45,012 bases of DNA from assembly GCF_001096185.1 (NCBI RefSeq), contig NZ_CRPU01000013.1, forward strand, positions 1 to 45,012. The letters are read 5' to 3'. Positions 38,962 to 45,012 of the stretch are shown here, piece by piece (positions within the stretch are counted from its first letter, which is position 1; every line of letters begins with the position of its first letter). This DNA is from Streptococcus pneumoniae (GTDB lineage Bacteria > Bacillota > Bacilli > Lactobacillales > Streptococcaceae). Position numbers and translations under genes: made by a program. The notes below the pieces were generated by a model, which was not told where the DNA came from, made no database searches, and saw only the letters and a list, made by a program, of their open reading frames with translations.

Positions 38962-40008
38962 ATGGGATATTTTATCCAGCCTATTGTGACCGATAAAGCA
39001 ATCAGTGAAACAGCCTTAGCGATTCAAAATAGAGAACCACTGGTTTTCACTCGAATAGCTTTAGGTAGCGGACGGCATCAGACAGACACTGGCAAGAAGA
39101 ATGATGTAGCTCAAATAGTTCATTCTCTGCAAGTGACACAGTCTTTATCGACGGATGTAGCTGATACGATTCGTCTCACAGCGAGATTTGATAATTCGCG
39201 GATTGAGCGTGAAATGATTATCAATGAAATCGGTGTGTTTGCAAAACGTGGGAATCATGAAGAATTCATGTACATGTATACTTGGGCAGAGCAGGGAGAT
39301 GTGATTCCTCCCAAAACATCTGCTTATGTATATCGAGATTATGATTTCAATACGACTATCAGCAAGAATAGTCAGATTACCATTCAATACAATGCGACTG
39401 ACTTGGTTTATGCAACTGTCCCTGAATTGAAGGCGACAGAAAGAAAGCTACAAACCAATATCGATAATCACATTAGAGATACTGCACGCCATGTTTCTGA
39501 CCAGGAACGAACGCGCTGGAACGGGAAAGCTGACGCAACCCACCGTCACAAGGTTGCAGACATTGACGGTCTTGAAACGATTATCAGCAACCAAACAACA
39601 AACAAAGCGAATCAAGCAGACCTTACTGGTCACATTCAAAACCAAAACAACCCACACAATGTAACTAAGCAACAAGTGGGACTAGGGAATGTCACGAATG
39701 TTGAGCAAGCAAGTAAGCAAGATTTTAACAATCACGCAACTAATCATAACAATCCGCATGGAGTGACGAAATCCCAAGTGGGGCTAGGGAACGTAGACAA
39801 CATTAGACAAGCAAGTTATGAGTCTGTAGAGGATTTAAAGCGTGAGTTTCAGGAGCACGAAGATAGACTAAATGCTATTGAGTACATGTTCTTGCAGAAT
39901 GATTTCACTGCTCCGATTCGGACGGAAGACGGTACAGAACATACCTTACTTGCGGATGAAAACGGCCGTGTGATTGTCGCTGATTGGAAATATATTATGG
40001 AGGTATAA
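38962..40008 (+). CDS. Tail fibre protein with N-terminal collar domain
   Basis: A 348-residue fibre. Residues about 1-150 are the DUF3751 tail-collar fibre domain (MGYFIQPIVTDKAISETALAIQ). The middle has tandem collagen-free fibre repeats of the NxNNPHxVTKxQVGLGNV type (two clear copies, about 220-275). A helical C-terminus follows. It binds the cell surface or carries the adhesin encoded next. Confidence 0.88.
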   Translation: MGYFIQPIVTDKAISETALAIQNREPLVFTRIALGSGRHQTDTGKKNDVAQIVHSLQVTQSLSTDVADTIRLTARFDNSRIEREMIINEIGVFAKRGNHEEFMYMYTWAEQGDVIPPKTSAYVYRDYDFNTTISKNSQITIQYNATDLVYATVPELKATERKLQTNIDNHIRDTARHVSDQERTRWNGKADATHRHKVADIDGLETIISNQTTNKANQADLTGHIQNQNNPHNVTKQQVGLGNVTNVEQASKQDFNNHATNHNNPHGVTKSQVGLGNVDNIRQASYESVEDLKREFQEHEDRLNAIEYMFLQNDFTAPIRTEDGTEHTLLADENGRVIVADWKYIMEV

Positions 40009-40009
40009 C

Positions 40010-40408
40010 ATGGCAGTAATTAGTACACAGACACGAAGAGTAACTGATTTGCCACAGGCTAATCAGGTCAACAACTCGGACAATATCATGATTCATGATG
40101 GACGTGGGTTGAAAAAAGTGTCTGTGCAGACTTTTAAAAACGGAGTGAGTCCAACTCCCACAACCGCAACAGCTGGTTCAAACGGAGTTGTCAGACCCGA
40201 TAACTCAACGATTACAGTCGATAGTTCTGGTGTTTTACGAGTGAACAGGTCGGCGCTTGGAATTCCAAGTACACCGTCCGAAGTGATCGCGAATAAATTT
40301 GTAAACCAAAACGGAAACCAGCAAATGAAGTATTGGTATGGCTCAAAAGCCCAATATGAAGCAGTTAGAACTAAAGATCCCAACACAATCTATGATGTGT
40401 ATGAGTAG
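40010..40408 (+). CDS. Fibre-associated protein, module copy A
   Basis: A 132-residue protein. The last 35 residues (NQNGNQQMKYWYGSKAQYEA, ending NTIYDVYE) recur at the end of the 43.6-kb adhesin as NQNGSQALNYWAGTQAQYDA, ending NTIYDIFK. This is a common C-terminal motif of streptococcal fibre proteins. It is followed, in both places, by a small GN-x-E-I-I/V-x-R-Y protein. Confidence 0.75.
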   Translation: MAVISTQTRRVTDLPQANQVNNSDNIMIHDGRGLKKVSVQTFKNGVSPTPTTATAGSNGVVRPDNSTITVDSSGVLRVNRSALGIPSTPSEVIANKFVNQNGNQQMKYWYGSKAQYEAVRTKDPNTIYDVYE

Positions 40409-40416
40409 GTGATTTT

Positions 40417-40824
40417 ATGACTACAAGAGAAGGAATTTATGTCGGAGGACATGAGATTATAGAACGATATGTTGGTAATCGTTTGGTTTGGGAGAAATGG
40501 GTCTATGTTGGATATTTCCAGAATCTAAGAACTCCGTTTGAATCACAAGGCTATTTGGTTTTTGATTCAATAGATTTAAGTGATTTCAACAATAAATATC
40601 GTGACGAGAGCAAAGTAAAGGATGTTAAAGTACGGATTAAGCACCGGAACAATACAATTACAACTGTTTATGCGAAGTATGCACGGTTGTACGATAGGGA
40701 TACAAGGCCAGATAATTACAGTAGAGGAAGTGCGCTCTATATCTCATTTAAAGACGATAATCAAAGACAAGTATTCAAAAGTAATGTCACTAAAGACGAT
40801 TCACTATACTTTTATTTTAAATAA
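40417..40824 (+). CDS. Small fibre-linked protein, module copy A
   Basis: A 135-residue protein opening GGHEIIERYVGNRLVWEKW, which parallels GNREIVKRYIGDRLVWES at 43623. The rest is beta-rich (DVKVRIKHRNNTITTVYAKY). Probably a tip or fibre-stabilising component. GTAGGTGATTTT precedes its ATG, as in copy B. Confidence 0.7.
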   Translation: MTTREGIYVGGHEIIERYVGNRLVWEKWVYVGYFQNLRTPFESQGYLVFDSIDLSDFNNKYRDESKVKDVKVRIKHRNNTITTVYAKYARLYDRDTRPDNYSRGSALYISFKDDNQRQVFKSNVTKDDSLYFYFK

Positions 40825-40840
40825 TCAGGAGAAATTTAAC

Positions 40841-41416
40841 ATGGAATTTGTATTAGTAAATAAATTTTTTAGAGTTGGCAAGACGGAAGTCTCTATTCAA
40901 TGTGACAAGCCGTTTACTTTTTTCACTCGTGAGTTAGAGGGTGACCATTTGGGTGACACGGATGAAACGCTCATTGAAGCGGTCAAAGAAATTCTACGAA
41001 CTGAGTTAGACCCTACAAGTGCCATTGTCAAGAACCAAGAACAATTGGCTAAGACAACGGAAGCGCTGGAGAAAGCCAACCAACTCATGGATAGCGTGCA
41101 GAAGGTCAATCTCCAGAATGCTCAGGATATTGAGGATATCTTAGCGCGATTGGAAGAGCTGGAAACTCAAGGAGAGCCTGACCAGGAGGAGAAAGAGGAG
41201 GCAGACGAGGACGCCCCTCAGGTTACGGCAACAGAAAACCCAGCTGATGACCCAGCCCCAACGCAGCCAACTACTGAACAAGCAGTAGCAGAAGCGCCTA
41301 CACAAGCAACCCCAGCGGTAGAAGATAAGAAAGAAAGCGAGAAAGAAGATGACATTTCTGAAACGACAAACCAAGAGAGCCCTAGTGAAGACAATGGAGG
41401 TAGCAGCAATGAGTAA
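40841..41416 (+). CDS. DUF1366-like protein with acidic Pro-rich tail
   Basis: A 191-residue protein with CAGGAGAAA upstream. The N-terminal domain (VNKFFRVGKTEVSIQCDKPFTFF) resembles streptococcal phage DUF1366 proteins. A coiled coil follows (about 70-115), then a disordered tail rich in Glu, Ala, Pro and Thr. Role unknown; it lies between baseplate and lysis genes. Confidence 0.68.
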   Translation: MEFVLVNKFFRVGKTEVSIQCDKPFTFFTRELEGDHLGDTDETLIEAVKEILRTELDPTSAIVKNQEQLAKTTEALEKANQLMDSVQKVNLQNAQDIEDILARLEELETQGEPDQEEKEEADEDAPQVTATENPADDPAPTQPTTEQAVAEAPTQATPAVEDKKESEKEDDISETTNQESPSEDNGGSSNE

Positions 41417-41561
41417 AATTACACTAGACCAAGCAAAAATCGACATGTACATCAACCTACTGGAACGTGGAGCAGTTGACTTTTCATGGGTACATAAACG
41501 CTGGAAAGACCGTGTGCGCAAGGAATTGAAGCGACGTGGTTTGAGCCATCTGGCAAACTAG
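41409..41561 (+). CDS. XkdX-like small protein
   Basis: A 50-residue basic protein (TLDQAKIDMYINLLERGAVDFSWVHKRW) starting inside the previous stop region. Length and position fit XkdX-like proteins near tail fibres. Function unknown. Confidence 0.6.
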   Translation: MSKITLDQAKIDMYINLLERGAVDFSWVHKRWKDRVRKELKRRGLSHLAN

Positions 41562-41571
41562 CGAGGTGCTT

Positions 41572-42009
41572 ATGGACGTCTTACAACAAACAGAACATTT
41601 CTTTATGAATGTGCTACCAGTAGCGACGCCAATCGTTGTGGCTTGGTTGGGCTATAAAATGCCGAAGAAAACAAAAGAAGAAACAGATAAAATCGTCTCG
41701 GAACTAACCGATGTCAAGAAACAGATTGAAGATGTCCAGACTACCGCTAAAGATAGCAATTCCAAAATCGATGAAGTACAGGCAAAGCTAAAAGTGCACG
41801 ACGAGGCGCATCTAAATACCATGAAGTTACGCCTTGACCGTGATATGCGACGGGCTATTCGTAGAGGGTTCACTTCAAAAGACGAATTTTCACTAGTGGA
41901 AAGTCTGCACAAAAGCTACAAGGCTTTAGGAGGCAATGGCTACATAGACCGCTTATTCAACGATTTTGGAAAATTGGAGATTAAGGAAGACATCTTAGTA
42001 GATGATTAG
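41572..42009 (+). CDS. Membrane-anchored coiled-coil protein
   Basis: A 145-residue protein from the ATG at 41572. Residues about 8-28 form a membrane helix (HFFMNVLPVATPIVVAWLGY), followed by a long coiled coil (about 35-85) and a helical end. It could be a second holin-like or spanning lysis component, but it may equally be structural. Confidence 0.6.
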   Translation: MDVLQQTEHFFMNVLPVATPIVVAWLGYKMPKKTKEETDKIVSELTDVKKQIEDVQTTAKDSNSKIDEVQAKLKVHDEAHLNTMKLRLDRDMRRAIRRGFTSKDEFSLVESLHKSYKALGGNGYIDRLFNDFGKLEIKEDILVDD

Positions 42010-42022
42010 AAAGAGGTGCAGA

Positions 42023-42499
42023 ATGGTCTGTAAGCTCAATATGACCAATTTGCGGCAAATTGACGGTGGTCACCTGATTAAGCAAGGGGACTTGGCTTCC
42101 ACCTTTGGTTTTGCCCTCTTAGACGAAGACTACCAAGTGATTTCCTCTCTGGAAGGGGAGGAGGCGCTGATCAGTCTTACCAAGGGGGGCTACCAGTGGA
42201 AGAAGCAGGTAGCTGTTACCAGTCAAGGTGTGAGTTTTCATCTGGACGCTATCTTGCCGATTGGGAGTTATCGCTTGGAAATCACGGCTGGAGGCTATGT
42301 TTTCCCCAGTGATAAATCTGTTCATATCCAGATAGTCGCCTCAGATAAAGAATTGGTCACAGAAGAAGTCCATGCTTTAAAAGAGCTGGACATCGCAAAA
42401 GAAGTCGAAAAACAGCTTGCGGGTAGAACTGCAGGCGAGAGCCCAGTAGGTCAGGAATTGCCAGACCTGCTCTTTTATTACAATTTAGGAAAGGTGTAA
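42023..42499 (+). CDS. BppU-like upper baseplate protein
   Basis: A 158-residue protein from the ATG at 42023, with AAAGAGGTGC upstream. The N-terminal domain resembles BppU of lactococcal and streptococcal phages (NLRQIDGGHLIKQGDLASTFGFALLD, then LPIGSYRLEITAGGYVFPSD). It ends in a helix. It anchors receptor-binding proteins encoded next. Confidence 0.75.
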   Translation: MVCKLNMTNLRQIDGGHLIKQGDLASTFGFALLDEDYQVISSLEGEEALISLTKGGYQWKKQVAVTSQGVSFHLDAILPIGSYRLEITAGGYVFPSDKSVHIQIVASDKELVTEEVHALKELDIAKEVEKQLAGRTAGESPVGQELPDLLFYYNLGKV

Positions 42500-42505
42500 C
42501 ACAAA

Positions 42506-42826
42506 ATGGATACTACAAAATTAACAGCATTTGCGCAGGCAGTGGGGGAAGATGTCAAAGGAATCAAGCAGGATATGGATACCAAGGCGACAACTGTTGC
42601 CATGAACCAAGCTATCTCTCAAGCTAAATCCGAGGTTAAGGCTGAAATCTTGGGCGAAGGAACGCCTGAAAATCTGGATACGCTGAAAGAAATCGCGGAA
42701 AAAATCACAAGTATGGGACAAGATGAAAATAGCGCACTTCTTGGCAAAGTAACTGAAGTCAGCGGACGTGTAGACCAGATTGCTAATGTTGACTTGGTCG
42801 CAACCTATAACGCAGCGAAAGCGTGA
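42506..42826 (+). CDS. Fibre/adhesin linker protein
   Basis: A 106-residue helical protein (AVGEDVKGIKQDMDTKATTVAMNQ, then GEGTPENLDTLKEIAEKI). The segment AxGEDVKxIK is shared with the start of the next protein, so the two probably dock on the same partner. It contains the phage-fibre hinge-type GTPENLDTLKEI motif. Confidence 0.72.
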   Translation: MDTTKLTAFAQAVGEDVKGIKQDMDTKATTVAMNQAISQAKSEVKAEILGEGTPENLDTLKEIAEKITSMGQDENSALLGKVTEVSGRVDQIANVDLVATYNAAKA

Positions 42827-42831
42827 GTACT

Positions 42832-43614
42832 ATGAGTAACCTTGAAAATCTAGCAAGAGCAATCGGTGAGGATGTCAAGGCTATCAAAGAAGACTCAGAG
42901 CTAAAGGATAGGGAGGTTAAGGAAAGACTGGACTCTCTTGAGAGTAGACCGAGAGTCAATCCAGAAACCCTCGTTACAAAAGCGGAGCTGGAAAAGAAAG
43001 GCTACTTGACCTCCCACCAAGACTTGTCTACTTACGCTCAAAAATGGGAGTTGTACAATGATATCCCAATCAAGGCTAGGATTTCCGCCTTAGAAAATCG
43101 CCCATCCTTTGACAATCTGACCTCCAGCCAGAGAGAAAGCTTAAAAGGGGAAAATGGACATAGTTTGAATGCCAGCGTTCGTATTGAGGGCTCTTATAAG
43201 AATGGCTCTACTAGTCAGTTGAACCTGTTTGCGGATGTATTCTACGATGGCGAAGCAGTCACGAGTGGTTATACTCTTGATTACTACTACAGAGGTTTTG
43301 GGAATAATAGCTGGGGTGTTTTGAGAAATCAAACGCCTGATGCAAATGGTAAATTTGGTCAGTGGAACGCTTCTCAGCGCTCTGGTGGTTGGTTCGAAGT
43401 CCGTATTGAAGTGAATTACAGAGGATTGAGAGCCTCTGCTTTTACCCATTTGGATAATGTCAACGATGGTGAACGAGGAGCAGATGGTGCGCCTGGTCAG
43501 AACATCATCAATCAGAACGGTTCGCAGGCACTCAACTATTGGGCAGGAACACAAGCTCAGTATGATGCCATCACTACCAAAGACCCTAACACGATCTACG
43601 ATATTTTTAAGTAG
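42832..43614 (+). CDS. Receptor-binding/tail fibre protein, module copy B
   Basis: A 260-residue protein from the ATG at 42832; a GTG at 42823 overlapping the previous stop is possible. A helical N-terminus (AIGEDVKAIKEDS) and coiled coil precede a beta-rich domain (about 105-210, LNASVRIEGSYKNGSTSQLNL). A Gly-rich link and the C-terminal motif shared with 40010-40408 complete it. A likely host-binding tip. Confidence 0.78.
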   Translation: MSNLENLARAIGEDVKAIKEDSELKDREVKERLDSLESRPRVNPETLVTKAELEKKGYLTSHQDLSTYAQKWELYNDIPIKARISALENRPSFDNLTSSQRESLKGENGHSLNASVRIEGSYKNGSTSQLNLFADVFYDGEAVTSGYTLDYYYRGFGNNSWGVLRNQTPDANGKFGQWNASQRSGGWFEVRIEVNYRGLRASAFTHLDNVNDGERGADGAPGQNIINQNGSQALNYWAGTQAQYDAITTKDPNTIYDIFK

Positions 43615-43622
43615 GTGAAGCT

Positions 43623-43958
43623 ATGAGAGATAGAGTAAGGATTATGTTAGGCAATCGAGAAATTGTTAAACGGTATATTGGTGATAGGTTGGTGTGGGAG
43701 AGTGGACCTCCATTATTATTGGAAGTGTTAAACACGAGAATGTGGCAGTACTGGGGTGGGTACAATATTGATATTAAAGGTAATGATATTGAGGTTACTG
43801 ATATACGATATGTGCAACTCAATAATGGCGAATTAATAGAAATTAAGGCTGATATGTATACCCGAGGAGTCATATATCTAACTGGCGCACACTTAAGGGA
43901 GTATATAGGTACCGTTAATGTTAAGTTTTATGGAAAACAGAAAGGAAACAACACATGA
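43623..43958 (+). CDS. Small fibre-linked protein, module copy B
   Basis: A 111-residue protein whose start (GNREIVKRYIGDRLVWES) parallels gene 40417; the remainder is a different beta domain (YNIDIKGNDIEVTDIRYVQL). Same position after a fibre gene. Overlaps the holin gene by four bases. Confidence 0.7.
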   Translation: MRDRVRIMLGNREIVKRYIGDRLVWESGPPLLLEVLNTRMWQYWGGYNIDIKGNDIEVTDIRYVQLNNGELIEIKADMYTRGVIYLTGAHLREYIGTVNVKFYGKQKGNNT

Positions 43959-44290
43959 CACAATTTAATGAACTCATCATTGCTTTTGTGACAGGCTTTT
44001 TAGCAGTAGCAATAGGCAATATCGTGAAAGCAGTGAAAGACTATCTTTTGCGAAAAGGTGGAGAAAAAGCGGTAAAAATCGCTGAAATCCTAGCTAAGAA
44101 CGCAGTTAATGCCGTGGAGCAGGTAGCTCAAGAGACAGGCTACAGGGGAGATGAAAAACTGGCACAGGCTCGCGCTAAAATTCGTGCAGAGCTGACCAAA
44201 TATAACATCAGCATGACCGACAAGGACTTGGATACCTTTGTGGAGTCCGCAGTGAAGCAGATGAACGACGCTTGGAAAGGACAAGAGTAA
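43955..44290 (+). CDS. LLH-family holin
   Basis: A 111-residue holin. One N-terminal membrane helix (about 8-28, [20 protein letters not shown]) and a charged helical domain ([22 protein letters not shown], then [20 protein letters not shown]) typical of Phage_holin_6_1. It forms the membrane lesion that lets LytA out. It shares one base with lytA (TAATG). Confidence 0.88.
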   Translation: MTQFNELIIAFVTGFLAVAIGNIVKAVKDYLLRKGGEKAVKIAEILAKNAVNAVEQVAQETGYRGDEKLAQARAKIRAELTKYNISMTDKDLDTFVESAVKQMNDAWKGQE

Positions 44291-45012
44291 TGGATATCGA
44301 TACAAGCAGACTACGTACAGGCTTGCCCCAGGTTGGGGTGCAGCCTTATCGACAAGTACACGGCCACTCAACAGGCAACCGCAACTCAACAGCTCAAAAT
44401 GAGGCGGACTACCACTACAGAAAGAACCCTGAGCTTGGCTTCTTTTCTCATGTCGTTGGAAATGGTCGTGTTATGCAGGTAGGACCTGTAAATAACGGAT
44501 CTTGGGACGTTGGTGGCGGTTGGAATGCTGAGACCTATGCAGCAGTTGAGCTGATTGAAAGCCATTCAACTAAAGAAGAGTTCATGACAGACTATCGCCT
44601 TTATATCGAATTGCTACGAAACCTAGCAGATGAAGCAGGCTTGCCGAAGACACTTGATACAGACGACTTGGCAGGTATCAAAACGCATGAATACTGTACT
44701 AATAACCAGCCTAACAACAACTCAGACCATGTGGATCCATACCCTTACTTGGCAAAATGGGGCATTAGCCGTGAACAGTTCAATCAGGATATTGAAAACG
44801 GCTTGACAATTGAAACAGGCTGGCAGAAGAACGATACAGGCTACTGGTACGTACACTCAGACGGCTCTTATCCAAAAGATAAGTTTGAGAAAGTCAATGG
44901 TACCTGGTATTACTTTGACGGTTCAGGATATATGCTTGCAGACCGCTGGAAGAAGCACACAGACGGCAACTGGTACTGGTTTGACCAGTCAGGCGAAATG
45001 GCGACAGGCTGG
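44290..45012 (+). CDS. lytA: LytA-type amidase, N-terminal part (runs off window)
   Basis: The first 241 residues of the N-acetylmuramoyl-L-alanine amidase. The Amidase_2 domain spans about 1-170, with zinc ligand H26 in [23 protein letters not shown], and the second ligand region [10 protein letters not shown]. Choline-binding repeats begin at about 175 ([12 protein letters not shown]). It continues at base 148 of the window. It has no signal peptide, so export depends on the holin. Confidence 0.95.
   Translation, partial: MDIDTSRLRTGLPQVGVQPYRQVHGHSTGNRNSTAQNEADYHYRKNPELGFFSHVVGNGRVMQVGPVNNGSWDVGGGWNAETYAAVELIESHSTKEEFMTDYRLYIELLRNLADEAGLPKTLDTDDLAGIKTHEYCTNNQPNNNSDHVDPYPYLAKWGISREQFNQDIENGLTIETGWQKNDTGYWYVHSDGSYPKDKFEKVNGTWYYFDGSGYMLADRWKKHTDGNWYWFDQSGEMATGW
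44866..45012 (+). repeat. Terminal redundancy of the circular genome (copy 2)
   Basis: Matches 1-147 with one synonymous difference (44928). Within the lytA choline-binding region. Confidence 0.9.

Noticed and set aside
44866-45012. The end repeat as a true duplication of a lytA segment
   Set aside because: Merging the copies gives exactly 318 residues, the normal LytA length, so the repeat is terminal redundancy of a circular molecule.
1-45012. Integrated prophage with host flanks
   Set aside because: No host genes are present, and lytA and the integrase are adjacent across attP, which is the circular order.

Overview
The window is a complete temperate phage genome, opened inside its lysin gene. 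The phage infects a Streptococcus of the mitis group (S. pneumoniae, S. mitis or a close relative). The lysin is a choline-binding amidase of the pneumococcal LytA type. Its 3' part lies at 1-381 and its 5' part at 44290-45012, and the last 147 bases repeat the first 147 with one difference. Joined across that overlap, the gene encodes 318 residues, the normal LytA length. The lysin end lies directly beside the integrase, with an attP-like region between them. This is the order of a circular (excised or virion) genome, not of an integrated prophage. A tail sheath gene and an Xkd-type baseplate show a contractile tail, so it is a myovirus broadly like pneumococcal phage EJ-1 (established knowledge plus inference; no database was searched).

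Layout. 382-684 is attP with repeated arm sites. 685-4565 is the leftward lysogeny operon: a CI-like S24 repressor, then HATPase, STAS-like and PIN-nuclease genes, then the integrase. 4567-4695 is the divergent control region, with three operators of the form TACGA-N5-TCGTA. 4729-9334 is the rightward early region of small genes. Four leftward genes (DUF4145, two small unknowns, one membrane protein) are interleaved in it, each with its own extended -10 promoter. 9335-16800 is the replication and recombination block: Gp157, RuvC-like resolvase, helicase, ERF, SSB, an RHH regulator cassette, an HNH endonuclease, prim-pol and VapE helicase. 16794-17125 holds eight copies of GATGTAACC and is the likely replication origin. 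17180-19138 carries small genes, a leftward MazEF-type toxin-antitoxin pair and an ArpU-type late regulator. 19139-19723 is noncoding and contains three tRNA-like structures.

The late region runs from 19724 to the end: terminase, portal, a MuF protein with a zincin toxin-like C-terminus, an inserted accessory block (24608-26660), scaffold, capsid, connectors, sheath, tube, frameshifted tail chaperones, tape measure, baseplate, fibres, holin and LytA.

Most notable are two systems. The first is the CI-linked HATPase / DUF4325 / PIN operon, whose position and composition suggest a lysogen-expressed defence or conflict module. The second is a cassette present three times (13431, 24858 and 25225): an autoregulated ribbon-helix-helix gene with its own private operator, followed by a covarying two-hairpin RNA that can pair with the ribosome-binding site of the next gene. 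The arrangement recalls the P1/P22 immI antirepressor switches.
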